This document shows positions 40,978 through 53,650 of a stretch of 64,000 bases of DNA, in pieces. A model generated the notes under the pieces. The model made no database searches. It was given only the letters and a program-made list of their open reading frames with translations, and was not told the origin of the DNA. Where the stretch lies: assembly GCA_036927565.1 (NCBI GenBank), contig JAYESD010000008.1, positions 16,386,100-16,450,099 of the forward strand, in the 5' to 3' direction. Positions within the stretch are counted from its first letter, which is position 1. The number at the start of each line of letters is the position of its first letter. A program made the position numbers and the translations under genes. Source of the DNA: Tuctoria greenei (lineage: Eukaryota > Streptophyta > Magnoliopsida > Poales > Poaceae).

Positions 40978-40982
40978 GAATC

Positions 40983-42383
40983 CTATGATAGGAAGTTTAC
41001 TAGCTTTGTTTAACCATCCTTGTCACCTGTAATATATGGTAGAGAGCCGGGAAGGGATTTTTACCTTTTCGCTTCGCTTAATCAACTGGGATGGGAAACA
41101 ACTATACCACTCAATTTAATTATGCATTAATGATATTCTGGTTAATGTGAACTGGTCAATATGATATGGTAATGGGTGATCTAAGCAAGCCTGGTATGTG
41201 GATGGGTTGGATGTTATGGTGGTTTTGCTTGCTTTAGATCTAAGGACCAGTTCATACGATAATAAGCCAGGACTACAGTGCCACCACGAGGCCAAGTATG
41301 GGTGCGGCATAGCTGATTAATTAGGGCTTTGTTAGTGCTGTTTAGACCATTGTGGATGCTCAGGGAAGGGGTAGTCGGATTGGGTTTGTTGATGATTGGT
41401 GGGACTACCCTGGGATCCGAATGGCTCAAGAGGGGGCCCTTGGTTGAAGATGTGCTCAGTTGGAGTCATCACCACCGGTGAAACCTCAGTGGGGTCTAAA
41501 TAGGATAGTAATCCCTTTGTAAAGGCTATTTTGTGATCTCTTGGCCATACAACAAAGGAAGTGTAATTGGCGTGAGGGAGGTTCTTTAGTCGCCGATGGG
41601 TGATGAAATCACAAACACGTGGGTAAAGTGGTACAAACTCTGCAGAGTTAAATAAAACTATCATGATAGCCGTGCTCCCGGTTATGAGCACCTGGACAAC
41701 TTCCATGATTAGAAGGTACTCGGTATTGGGATGGTATTTGGGATGGTTATGGTTGGTATTATGGTTATGGATTAATTTCTGGTATTGAATATGGTTATTG
41801 GAGAATGGTGAAATCTGGAATTATGGATGAGGATGGTGAATTATGGACTGGTATTATGGTATTACTTATTATTATGATGGGTTTACTTCACATACATATA
41901 ATATATTGCTTTTCAAAAGTTTTCATGTACTTTTCAGCACTTTGTCATTATTATTGTCGTCATTTGAATAAGCCACATGTCATACTTTCCACACTTGCTG
42001 AGTACGACATGTACTCACTCTTGCAATCCCCCCCAACAGTTGCAGGTCAGGATTGGGAGTTTAATGGCGGTAATGCGGAGTTCTAGGCCGTGTCTACCGT
42101 CACCATTGCCTGTGGTGTTTTTGGAGCTGCGCTATCCCTTATGCTTAGTTTGCTTAGTTGCTTAATTAGTTTATTTCCGCTACATTAGTTGAACTTGTCA
42201 TAAATATTCATTAGAGGTTGTATTCAAGGATAATCTGGTTTGTGTAATAAAATTTGGTTAATAAATCTTGTTTTGTGGTAATTTTCTATATACTCTTTTT
42301 GTGATTGCACTCATGTATGTGTGTTGAACATCCTGGGCACACATATGCGTTAGTTTGGTTCAATTTCGGAACCGAGTGTCACA
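40983..42383 (+). repeat. A1 5' LTR, second part
   Basis: Continues exactly where 28144 stopped, as the uninterrupted copy at 48610-48640 shows. It ends GAGTGTCACA at 42383, just before the primer binding site. It contains the block 'ctctgcagagttaaataaaactatcatgatagccgtg' characteristic of Tekay/Del LTRs. A 124-codon frame on the opposite strand (41332-41706) is kept in both A1 LTRs but broken in A2. Confidence 0.92.
41658..41691. repeat. Conserved twin palindrome in the A1 LTR
   Basis: CTATCATGATAG (41658-41669, perfect) is followed two bases later by GTGCTC-n8-GAGCAC (41672-41691). The pair also occurs in the A1 3' LTR near 49294-49327 and in both A2 LTRs near 50356-50386 and 57135-57166 (inverted), with a few substitutions. 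Confidence 0.85.
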
Positions 42384-42386
42384 GAT

Positions 42387-42399
42387 TGGTATCAGAGCC
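42387..42399 (+). other. A1 primer binding site
   Basis: TGGTATCAGAGCC three bases after the LTR, the standard match to plant initiator methionine tRNA. Confidence 0.95.
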
Positions 42400-42654
42400 A
42401 CAGGTTGATCGTAGGATGCACCCTAGATAGAATGGACACTTTAGAGCACATAGGAGCACTCAGGAATCAATGTGTCTTTGGTTGGTGTGTTGTTTGCTAT
42501 ATATATTGTTTGCTTGTGTGCTTAATAGAGGATTTTGGGATGCTTTAGCATTGCCATGTCCACCTAGGCTAGTGCACCTAGTTGTTTAGTCTCATATCCC
42601 TTGATGCATATAGTTGGGGACGTTTTCTAATTCTTACCTATAGCTTTTCTTCAG

Positions 42655-43835
42655 ATGGTGAGGACTCGCAACCAGAGGGATGGCAATGATGAGGAGGAGA
42701 ACCATGGAGTACCTCAGAACAACATTGGACAAGGATCTACTCAGGGAGCTATCAACATTGTGCAGCTATTGGCTATGCAAAACCAGCTCATGCAGACCAT
42801 GATACAAACTATGGGACAGCTGCAGGCTGGCAACATCAACAATCAGCCCCACATTCCTCCACCGCCACCCTCGCCTCCTCATAACCGATTGGGAGAGTTT
42901 ATGAGGACTAGGCCGCCGACCTTTGCTCAAGTTGTCGACCTTATGGATGCGGATGATTGGCTCAAGTCCGTGGAGAAGAAGCTAGCTATTGTCCAATGTA
43001 GTGACCGGGAGAAGGTCTTGTTTGCTTCTCATCAACTAGTTGGAGCAGCCGCGGATTGGTGGGATGCTTATTGCAATGCTCATGAGAACCAAGGGAGAAT
43101 TACTTGGGTCGAATTCAAGGAGAATTTTCGTTCTCATTATGTGCCCGAGGGTGTTATGATCTTGAAGAGGCAATCATTTGAGAATTTAAGGCAAGGAAGA
43201 TCAAGCGTGAGTGAATATCTCAACAAGTTCACTCAACTCTCAAGATATGCGCCTGAGGATGTTAGTCGGGACAGTCGGAAGCAATATTTGTTCATGAGAG
43301 GCCTCAACAATGAAATTCAAGTGCAATTGCTCAATTGTGACTATGCAAATTTCCAGAAGCTTGTGGACAAAGCAATTGTGGTTGAGAACAAGATCCGTGA
43401 GATGGAGAAAGAAATCAAGAGGAAGGCGCCATATCAAGACAAGGAAGTAATGTGCGCCCTCGCCTTGTACCACCCAATGCGCCCTATTACAGCTCCTCTA
43501 TTCCTGCTCAACGCCCTGGTTATGCACCACGCCCAACTCAGTTTGTGCAGTAGCGCCCTGTCATGCAAGCACCTAGGCCTCCAAAGCCTTATGCGACTCG
43601 TGCTAATTTTCCTGGTGTAAATGCTCAAAACCAAGCTCGTCCCAATAATTCTGGTGGAATTAAGAAGTGTTATACTTGTAGAGAAGCTGGACACTTTGCG
43701 CATCAATGTCCTAAGTCAGGCCTTGGTCAAGGAAGCAATGCGCCGAGGCAAAACCCAAGACCCAATGGAGGACAACCACAAGGGAACCGCGGACAGCAGA
43801 ATTTTGCTCGTGGCAACATGAACCATGTCTCTACG
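42655..43835 (+). pseudogene. A1 gag with CCHC knuckle (frameshifted)
   Basis: ATG 42655 opens MVRTRNQRDGNDEEENHG, followed by a Gln/Met-rich helix, a Pro run, and the gag core (about residues 85-260: LMDADDWLKSVEKKLAIVQC, AAADWWDAYC, RSHYVPEGVM, LRQGRSSVSEYLNKFTQLSRYA). A deletion of about 7 bp near 43434-43440, relative to A2, shifts the frame before the zinc knuckle. The knuckle, CYTCREAGHFAHQC (about 43669-43711), then appears in another frame, with Arg in place of the usual Gly. Gag forms the particle and binds RNA. Confidence 0.9.
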
Positions 43836-44486
43836 GAGGATGCTCAACAAGTGGATGACGTGTTCATTGGTATGTTTCTCGCCAACTCCAACCCCGCGAC
43901 TATGTTATTTGATTCTGGAGCATCGCATTCATTCATTGCATTGAAGTATGTTGCCAAGTATAGTTTGCCTATCTCTCATATGAAGTTTACTCTATTGGTT
44001 AAGTCTCCTGGAGGAGAGATGAGGACAAATATAGTATGTCCAAAAGTAAGACTTAGAATAAGGGGGGTAGACTTCTCCGCCAACCTCATTGTTTTGGACT
44101 CTCAAGGATTGGACATTATACTTGGTATGGACTGGTTGAGGAAGCACAATGGAATTATTGAGTGTGCCACGAAGACGGTGAAGTTGACCAACAAAGAAGG
44201 GATCACCGTAGAATTTGAAGCATCTCAAACCGCACCGAAGCAATTGGAGTTGAATCATATGGACGGTGCCGCAATTGAGGAGATTCCGGTGGTGTGTGAA
44301 TTTTTAGATGTCTTTCCGGACGAGTTGCCAGGTATGCCACCCAATCAAGACATTGAGTTTGTTATTGATTTAATACCTGGAACTGCACCTATAGCTAAGA
44401 GGCCGTATAGGATGCCTCCTATGGAATTAGCGGAGCTCAAGAAGCAAATTTCAAGAGCAGTTAGAGAAGGGTTTTATTCGCCCTAG
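43836..44486 (+). pseudogene. A1 protease and start of RT
   Basis: The frame with the zinc knuckle continues through the aspartic protease (DSGASHSFI at 43911-43937, then DIILGMDWL near 44110-44140) into the RT N-terminus (DVFPDELPGMPPNQDIEFVIDL, PIAKRPYRMPP). A frameshift at about 44465-44485 ends it with a stop at 44484-44486, while RT continues in another frame. Protease would cut the polyprotein. Confidence 0.9.
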
Positions 44487-45640
44487 CTCTTCGCCTTGGG
44501 GAGCGCCCGTTCTATTTGTGGACAATAAGGATGGATCCCAAAGGATGTGTGTGGATTACCGAGCTCTCAACGAGGTAACAATCAAGAACAAGTACACCTT
44601 GCCACGCATAGAAGACTTGTTTGATCAGATGAAGGGTGCTTGTGTCTTCTCTAAGATTGATTTGAGGTCGGGATACTTTCAAATGAAGATTAGACCATCG
44701 GACATACCCAAGATAGCTTTTAGGACACAGTATGGATCCTATGAGTACACCGTGATATCTTTTGGATTGACAAACGCGCCTGCCTACTTTATGTACCTCA
44801 TGAATAAGGTCTTCATGGAGTACTTGGATAGATTTGTTGTGGTGTTTATTGATGACATTATGATCTACTAGAAGGATGAGAAAGAACATGAGGAACACAT
44901 GAGGCTTACATTGCATAAATTGAGGGAGCATCAATTGTATGCCAAGTTCAAATAATGTCAGTTTTGGTTGAGAGAGGTGTCGTTTTTGGGTCATATAATT
45001 TCAGGAGGAGGAGTATCGGTTGACTCCGGAAAAGTGAGAGACGTGTTGAAGTGGGAACCGCCGCAAAATGTCAAGGAAATAAGGAGTTTTCTTGGGATGA
45101 CTGGATATTACCGTAGATTCATCAAGGACTTTTCCAAGATAGCCAAGCCTATGATGGAGTTGCTAATGAAGGGCAAGGCTTTCCGATGGACTGAAGCTTG
45201 TCAAAACAGTTTTGAGGAGTTAAAGAAGAGGTTGTCAACAGCCCCAGTTTTGGTATTGCCGGATGTAAGCAAGAGTTTTGACATTTATTGCGATGCATCA
45301 AGACAAGGACTTGGATGTGTATTGATGCAAGAAGGTCAAGTGGTCGCCTATGCATCAAGACAATTGAAGAAACATGAGCAGAATTACCCCACACACGATT
45401 TAGAACTTGCAGCCGTGGTACATGCATTGAAGATTTGGAGGCACTATATTCTTGGACATAGGTGTGAAATTTATACGGATCATAAGAGTTTGAAGTATAT
45501 TTTCACACAAATGGATCTGAACTTGAGGCAACGGAGATGGTTGGAGCTCATCAAAGGTTATGATTTGGGGATCAACTATCATCCGGGAAAGGCCAATGTA
45601 GTGGCCGATGCTTTGAGTAGAAAGGGAGTAAGTCACCAAC
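44487..45640 (+). pseudogene. A1 reverse transcriptase and RNase H
   Basis: RT blocks: MCVDYRALNEVT, DLRSGYFQMKI, ISFGLTNAPAYFM and catalytic FIDDIMIY (44845-44868). A TAG follows at 44869-44871 where Ser is expected, then a TAA at 44953-44955. The thumb (LGHIISGGGVSVD, FLGMTGYYRRFIKDFSKIAKP) and RNase H (YCDASRQGLGCVLMQEG, LELAAVVHALKIWRHYI, YTDHKSLKYI, VVADALSRK) follow in frame from 44968. These enzymes copy the RNA into DNA. Two stops break the product. Confidence 0.92.
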
Positions 45641-47200
45641 TCACAGTTCGAGAGTTACCATCCGAGTTATGCAAGGAGATTGAACTGTTGAACCTCGGGT
45701 TTGTAAATAAGATGGAGATGATGGATTTAAACCCAACCTTGGAGCAAGAAATTCGAGAGGCACAAACCGCAGATGAGGAGATCAAGGAAATCAAGGAAAG
45801 GATCGAGGAAGGAAGAGAATTCAGATTTGATGAAGATGAACATGGTACCTTATGGCTTGGAAAGAGGATCGTTGTGCCTAATGTAAAGCATATTCGAGAG
45901 ACAATATTAAAGGAGGCACATGACTCGCCTTACTCAATTCACCCTGGTTATACAAAGATGTACAAAGACTTGAAGACTTGCTATTGGTGGGATAGCATGA
46001 AGAAGGACATAGCTGAATACGTAGCATTGTGTGATGTGTGCCAACGAGTCAAGGCGGAACATCAAAGGCCAGCCGGATTATTGCAACCGTTGAAGATTCC
46101 GGAATGGAAGTGGGAAGAAATTGGAATGGACTTCATAGTTAGGTTACCACGTACTCAATCCGAGTATGACTCAATTTGGGTAATTGTGGATCGCATGACC
46201 AAGTCAGCTCATTTTGTCCCTGTGAAGACCAAATATACAGCTGCACGATTGGCCGAAATATACATGGAGCATATTGTGTGTCAACACGGAGTACCGAAGA
46301 AGATAGTCTCGGATAGAGGTTCTCAATTTACCTCCAGATTCAAAAATTGCATGAAGCTTTGGGAACGAGGTTGAATTTTAGTTCAGCATATCACCCACAA
46401 ACGGATGGACAAATCGAGAGGACCAATCAAATTTTGGAGGACATGTTAAGAGCTTGCGCTTTGAAGCATGGGAAAAGTTGGGACAAAATCTTGCCATACA
46501 CGGAATTTTCATACAACAATAGTTACCAAGCAAGTTTGAAGATGTCACCATATGAAGCGTTTATAGGAGGAAGTGTAGGACACCTTTGTTCTGGAATGAG
46601 GCAGGAGAAACTCAAGTATTTGGTCCGGATGTGTTGCAAGAAGTCGAAAAGCAAGTCCAAATAATTCGGGAAAACTTGAGGGCTGCCCAATCAAGGCAAA
46701 AAGGCTATGCGGACAATAGGAGAAGGAAACTAGCCTTTGAATTGGGAGATTTTGTTTACATCAAGGTGTCACCAATGAGAGGTCATAAGAGGTTTAACAT
46801 AAGAGGAAAGCTAGCACCTCGCTATATTGGACCGTTCAAGATTTTGGACAAAAGAGGAGAAGTAGCATATAATTTGGAGATGCCAGCTCATCTTTCAGAC
46901 GTACATGATGTCTTTCATGTTTCCCAGCTCAAGAAGTGCTTGAGAGTACCGGAAGAACAAATGCCAATGGAAGAATTGGAATTAGAGGAAGATTTGACTT
47001 TTGCCGAGCAACCGATCAAAATCTTGGAAACTAAGGAGAGAGTCACAAGGAACAAGGTTATTAGATGGTGTAAAGTTCAATGGAAGCACCACACAGAAAA
47101 AGAAGCAACTTGGGAGCTAGAAGATGATCTCAAGAAGGACTTTCCCTATCTTTTCTCTTCCGCGTCGAATCTCGAGGGTGAGATTCATTTTAAGGGGGGT
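45641..47200 (+). pseudogene. A1 integrase with C-terminal chromodomain
   Basis: A zinc finger (H-x-H near 45930 and CDVCQ near 46031), catalytic Asp in IGMDFIV, Asp in VSDRGSQF and Glu in GQIERTN are present. A 4-bp deletion near 46343 and another shift near 46560-46590 break the frame. The last part (46586 on) has GKLAPRYIGPFKIL and the chromodomain-like segment RNKVIRWCKVQWKHHTEKEATWELEDDL (47045-47140). Such domains direct integration to heterochromatin in chromoviruses. The frame misses the stop that A2 has at its polypurine tract, because the G run is one base shorter, and runs into the LTR. Confidence 0.9.
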
Positions 47201-47203
47201 AGG
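47192..47203 (+). other. A1 polypurine tract
   Basis: AAGGGGGGTAGG two bases before the 3' LTR. The A2 counterpart has seven G residues in the run instead of six. Confidence 0.88.
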
Positions 47204-47205
47204 TT

Positions 47206-49651
47206 TGTAACACCCTCATTTTCATGCATCATGCCCTACATACACTCATATACATGTTTAACATTAACCCACAACAAGAGGAACGGGTTTAAAATTGATT
47301 TGGAGCAAAACCGCACTTAAAACGCAGGAAAGTGCAGACTAGTCCGATTTTACTGAGGACTAGTCCGATTTCTCTCTGACTAAAAACGGACTTGTCCGTT
47401 TTTGCTGCGGACTAGTCTGATTTTTGGCACTGGAAACATTCGGACTTGTCCGATTTTGTGCGGACTAGTCCAATATTCCAAGAATCCTTGAAAATTTGCT
47501 AAGTCCTTGGACTTTTCCGGACTAGTCCGGTGTTCCAGCGGACTTGTCCGTTTTCCTCTCTGTTTAAAGTCAGACTTGTCCGATGTTTGGCCAGACTTGT
47601 TCGATTTTCTCTCTGGACGACTTCGGACTAGTCCGGTCCTTTCCGGACTTGTCCGATATTTCGTGACTCTGAGTTGATCTTTTGTTTTACGACTTGTTTC
47701 TTGGGTTTCACGTTAAGTGGGCTTAGGGACGTCGTGCCTAACTCTTTAGAGCCCGTTTGGGACTCTAAACCGGCCTCTACTCATCCCAAACTCGAAATCC
47801 ATCTAACCCTAGCCTCCACCTCTATATAAACAGCCCCACCCCTTGGATTGACATCTATTTGCCACTTTTCCACCCACCCAAACCCTAGTTCGTGGGGAGC
47901 CACCATCAAGGAGGGAGGAGAAGATCCCAAGCAATTAGAAGAAGAGGAGGAAATGAAAGAGGATCAAGATCTCCACCAAGTTTCGTTCTTCACCACCAAT
48001 TCATCCCCAAGTTCATCACCAACCCTAGATCACCAAGATCCAAGTGTTACCTCCAAGTTTCTTGATTCATTGGAGTTCTAAACACCTGGTATACCTTCTA
48101 TTCTCTTTTCCTTACGAGAATTCAACCCCTAATCTCCAAATTTACATCGATCTAGAAAACCCTAATCTTCTAATTTCGCAGAGTGCGGACTTGTCCGGTC
48201 CCTAGCGGACTAGTCCGATCTTCCTGGTTAAATTGGGTTGAATTAATTCTAAAATTTGATCTAATCGAATCCAAACCTGTATGAACTTGTTAAAAGCTAT
48301 TAGAACTAGTTAGTGATCATTAAAAGCAATCTAGTAACAAGTTCTACCTTGCATTTGCATCAATCATGCATGTCATGTCATATTGAGTAATATTTGTGCA
48401 CTCTTTGATTGTGTTTCTTGTCTTGTATGTTTATTGTGTGGATTAGACGGATTTGCGCTAGAGAGAGCCGCAGAGGATCTACAGCACCAAGAGTTTGAAG
48501 GCTTTGGCCCTAATCAACAGCAAGAGCAAGGCAAGTGTCCTTGAAGCATATTGATCCTATTTTAAAATAAATGTTTTGTTTGCAAAGCTGCATGCTTGTG
48601 TCAATTTTGATGGGAATCCTATGATAGGAAGTTTACTAGCTTTGTTTAACCACCCTTGTCACCTGGAATATATGGTAGAGAGTTGGGAAAGGCTTTTTAC
48701 ATTTTTGCTTCGCTTAATCAACTGGGATGGGAAACAACTATACCACTCAATTTAATTATGCATTAATGATATTCTGGTTAATGTGAACTGGTCAATATGA
48801 TATGGTAATGGGTGATCTAAGCAAGCCTGGTATGTGGATGTGTTGGATGTTATGGTGGTTTTGCTTGCTTTAGATCTAAGGACCGGTTCATGCAAGAATA
48901 AGCCAGGACTACAGTGCCACCACGAGGCCAAGTATGGGTGCGGCATAGCTGATTAATTAGGGCTTTGCTAGTGCTCTTTGGACCATTGTGGATGCTCGAG
49001 GAAGGGGTAGTCGGATTGGGTTTGTTGATGATTGGTGGGACTACCCTGAGATCCGAATGGCTCAAGAGGGGGCCCTTGGTTGAAGATGTGCTCAGTTGGA
49101 GGCATCGCCACCGGTGAAACCTCAGTGGGGTCTAAATAGGCTAGTAATCTCTTTGTAAAGGCTATTTTGTGATCTCTTGGCCATACACCAAAGGAAGTGT
49201 AATTGGCGTGAGGGAGGTTCTTTAGTCGCTGATGGGTGATGAAATCACAAACACGTCGGTAAAGTGGTACAAACTCTGCAGAGTTAAATAAAACTATCAT
49301 GATAGTCGTGCTCCCGGTTATGAGCACCTGGACAACTTCCATGATGAGAAGGTACTCGGTATTGGGATGGTATTTGGGATGGTTATGGTTGGTATTATGG
49401 TTATGGATTAATTTCTGGTATTGAATATGGTTATTAGCGAATGGTGAAATCTGGAATTATGGATGAGGATGGTGAATTATGGACTGGTATTATGGTATTA
49501 CTTATGATTATGATGGGTTTACTTCACATACATATAATATATTGCTTTTCAAAAGTTTTCATGTACTTTTCAGCACTTTGCCATTATTATTGTCGTCATT
49601 TGAATAAGCCACATGTCATACTTTCCACACTTGCTGAGTACGACATGTACT
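47206..49651 (+). repeat. A1 3' LTR, first part
   Basis: Matches the A1 5' LTR from its start, with array at about 47335-47660, TATA box 47823-47830, and an uninterrupted version of the G2 target near 48612-48624. It stops at the A2 insertion with TSD copy GTACT (49647-49651). Confidence 0.95.
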
Positions 49652-52494
49652 TGTGACGCCCGGTTCCGAAAAATGAACCAAGCTAACGCATATGTGTGCC
49701 CAGGATGTTCATCACACATACACGAGTGCAATCACAAAAGAGTATATAGAAAATTACCACAGAACAAGATTAATTATCCAAATTTTATTACACAAACCAG
49801 ATTATCCTCAAATACAACCTCTAATGAATATTTATGACAAGTTCAACTAATGCAGCGGAAATAAACTAATTAAGCAACTAAGAAAATTAAGCATAAGGGA
49901 TAGTGCAGCTCCAATAAACACCACAAGCAAAGCTGACGGTAGACACGGCCTAGAACTCCGCATTATGACCATTAAACTCCCAATTCTGACCTGCAACTGT
50001 TGGAGGGGATTGCAAGAGTGAGTACATGTCGTACTCAGCAAGTGTGGAAAGTATGACATGTGGCTTATTCAAATGACGACAATAATAATGGCAAAGTGCT
50101 GAAAAGTACATTAAAACATTTGAAAAGCAACACATTATATGTATGTGAAGTAAACCCATCATAATCATAAGTAATATCATAATACCAGTCCACAATTCAC
50201 CATCGTCATCAATAATTCCAGATTTCACCATTTGCCAATAACCATATTCAATACCAGAAATAATTCCATAACCATCCATAACCATTACCAAACCATAACC
50301 ATCCCAAATACCATTCCAATACCGAGTTCTCTCTAATCATGGAAGTTGTGCAGGTGCTCATAACCGGGAGCACGGCTATCATGATAGTTTTAACACACTC
50401 TGCAGAGTTTGTACCTCTTTACCCACGTGTTTGTGATTTCATCACCTTTTGATGACTAGAACCTCTATTATGCCGTCTCACACTTCCATCGGTGTGTGGC
50501 CAAGAGATGACAAAATAGCCTTTACAATGGGATTACTAGCCTATTCAGACCCCACTGAGGTTTCACCGGTGGCGATGCCTTCAACTGAGCACATCTTCAA
50601 CCAAGGGCCCCTTCTTGAGCCATTCGGATCCCAGGGTAGTCCCACCAATCATCAACAAACCCAATCCGACTACCCCTTCCCCGAGCATCCACAATGGTCC
50701 AAACAGCACTAGCGAAGCCCTAATTAATCAGCTACGCCGCACCCATACTTGGCCTCATGGTGGCACTGTAGTCCTAGCTTATTCTCGCATGAACCGATCC
50801 TTAGATCTAAAGCAAGCAAACCACCATAACATCCAACCCATCCACTTACCAGGCTTTCTTAGATAACCCATTGTCATACCGTATTGACCAGTTCACATTA
50901 ACCAGAATATCATTAATGCATAATTAAATTGAGTGGTGTAGTTGTTTTCCATCCCAGTTGATTAAGCGAAGCAAAAGGTAAAAACCCTTCCCGACTCTCT
51001 ACCATGTATTCCAGGCAACAAGGGTGGTTTAGCAAATCTAGTAAACTTCCTACCATAGGATTCCCATCAATTTGACACAAGCATGCAGTTTTGCAAACAA
51101 AACATTTATTTTAAAAATAGGATCAATATGCTTCAAGGACACTTGCCTTGCTCTTGCCGATGATTAGGATCAAAGCCTTCAAACTCTTGGTGCTGAAGAT
51201 CCTCCGCGGCACTTTCTAGCGCAAATCCGTCTAATCCACACAATAAACATACAAGACAAGAAACACAATCAAAGAGTGCACAAATATTACTCAATATGAC
51301 ATGATATGCATGATTGATGCAAATGCAAGGTAGAACTTGTTACTAGATTGATTTTAATGATCACTAACTAGTTCTAATAGCTTTTAACAAGTTTATACAG
51401 GTTTGGAGTTGATTAGATCAAATTTTAGAATTAATTCAACCCAATTTAACCAGAAAGATTGGACTAGTCCGCTAGGGACCGGACAAGTCCGCACTCTGCG
51501 AGATTAGCAGATTAGGGTTTTCTAGATCGACGTAAATTCGGAGATTAGGGGTTGAATTCACGTGAGGAAAAGAGAATAGAAGGTATACCAGGTGTTTAGA
51601 ACTCCAATGAATCAAGAAACTTGGAGGTAACACTTGGATCTTGGTGATCTAGGGTTGGTGATGAACTTTGAGATGAACTGGTGATGGAGAACGAAAACTT
51701 GGTGGAGATCTTGGTCCTCTTTCGTTTCCTCCTCTTCTTCTTCTTGCTTGGGATCTTCTCCTCCCTCCTTGATGGTGGCTCCCCACGAACTAGGGTTTGG
51801 GTGGGTGGAAAAGTGGCAAATAGATGTCAATCCAAGGGGTGGGGCTGTTTATATAGAGGTGGAGGTTAGGGTTAGATGAATTTCGAGTTTGGGATGAGTA
51901 GAGGCCGGTTTAGAGTCCCACATGGGCCCTAAAAGAGTTAGGAACGACGTCCCTAGGCCCACTTAACGTGAAACCCAAGAAACAAGTCGTAAAACAAAAA
52001 ATCAACTCGGAGTCGCGAAATATCAGACAAGTCCAAAAAGGACCGGACTAGTCCGAAGTCGTCCAGAGAGAAAATCGGACAAGTCTGGCCAAACATCGGA
52101 CAAGTCCGACTTTAAACAGAGAGGAAAACGGACAAGTCCGCTGGAACACCGGACTAGTCCGGAAAAGTCCAGTGACTTAGCAAATCTTTCAAGGATTCTT
52201 GGAATATCGGACTAGTCCGCACAAAATCGGGCAAGTCCGAAAGTTTCCAGGGGCCAAAATCGGACTAATCCGCAGCAAAAGCGGACAAGTCCATTTTTAG
52301 TCAGAGAGAAATCGGACTAGTCCTCAGTAAAATCGGACTAGTCCGTGCTTTCCTGCGTTTTAAGTGCGGTTTTGCTCAAAATCGATTTTAAATGCTATGA
52401 ATCAATTTTAAATTTGTTCCTCTTGTTGTGGGTTGATGTTAAACACGTATATGAGTGCATGCAAGGCATGATGCATGAAAATGAGGGTGTTACA
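49652..52494 (-). repeat. A2 3' LTR (left)
   Basis: 2,843 bp, from TGTGACGCCC to GGGTGTTACA, the reverse of the A1 LTR. TATA box (inverted) at 51848-51855, palindrome array at about 52020-52355. Together with 47206-49651 it makes a long inverted repeat. Confidence 0.95.
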
Positions 52495-52497
52495 AAC

Positions 52498-53650
52498 CTA
52501 CCCCCCCTTAAAATGAATCTCGCCCTCGTGATTTGACGCGGAAGAGAAAAGATAGGGAAATTCCTTCTTGAGATCATCCTCCAATTCCCACGTTGCTTCT
52601 ATTTCTGTGTGGTGTTTCCATTGAACATTACACCATCTAATAACCTTGTTCCTTGTGACCCTCTCCTTAGTCTCCAAGATTTTGACCAGTTGTTCGGCAT
52701 ACGTCAAATCTTCCTCTAACTCCAATCCTTCCATTGGCACTTGTTCTTCCGGTACTCTCAAGCACTTCTTGAGCTGGGAAACATGAAAGACATCATGGAC
52801 GTCCGAAATATGAGCTGGCATCTCCAACTTATACGCTACTTCTCCTCTTTTGTCCAAAATCTTGAATGGTCCAATATAACGAGGTGCAAGCTTGCCTCTT
52901 ATATTAAACCTCTTATGACCTCTCATTGGTGACACCTTGAGGTAAACAAAATCTCCTATTCCAAAGGCTAATTTCCTTCTCCTATTGTCCACATAGCCTT
53001 TTTGCCTTGATTGGGCAGTCCTCAAGTTTTCACGAATTATTCGGACTTGCTTTTCGGCTTATTGCAACACATCCGGACCAAATACTTGAGTTTCCCCTGC
53101 CTCATTCCAGAATAAAGGCGTCCTACACTTCCTCCCGTAAAGCGCTTCATATGGTGACATCTTCAAACTTGCTTGGTAACTATTATTGTATGAAAATTCC
53201 GCGTATGGCAAGCTTTTGTCCCAACTCTTCCCATTATTTAAAGCACAAGCTCTTAACATGTCCTCCAAAATATGATTGGTCCTCTCGGTTTGTCCATCCG
53301 TTTGAGGATGATATGCTGAACTAAAATTCAACCTCGTTCCCAAAGCTTCATGCAGTTTTTGCCAAAATCTGGAGGTAAATTGAGAACCTCTATCCGACAC
53401 GATCTTCTTCGGGCTCCATGTCGACATACAATATGCTCCATGTATATTTCGGCCAATCGTGCAGTTGTATATTTGATCTTCACAGGCACAAAATGAGCTG
53501 ACTTGGTTAAGCGATCCATAATTACCCAAATTGAGTCATACCTGGACTGAGTACGTGGTAACCCAACTATGAAGTCCATTCCAATTTCTTCCCACTTCCA
53601 TTCCAGAATCTTCAACGGTTGCAATAATCCAGCTGGCCTTTGATGTTCTG
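52498..53650 (-). pseudogene. A2 integrase and chromodomain
   Basis: The minus strand runs from LQPLKILEWKWEEIGMDFIVGLPRTQS (near 53620) through KIVSDRGSQFTSRFW, SSAYHPQTDGQTERTN and GKLAPRYIGPFKIL to the chromodomain-like RNKVIRWCNVQWKHHTEIEATWELED, and stops at TAG 52498-52500 inside the polypurine tract. Two breaks disturb it: a frame change near 53400 (HGA to SPKKIV) and a stop near 53058. The catalytic D-D-E residues remain. Confidence 0.9.

Noticed and set aside
41332..41706. 124-codon antisense frame in the A1 LTR, also at 48968-49342
   Set aside because: It starts with ATG and is open in both A1 LTRs, but it is broken after about 40 codons in both A2 LTRs and shows no domain. LTR identity alone explains its presence twice.
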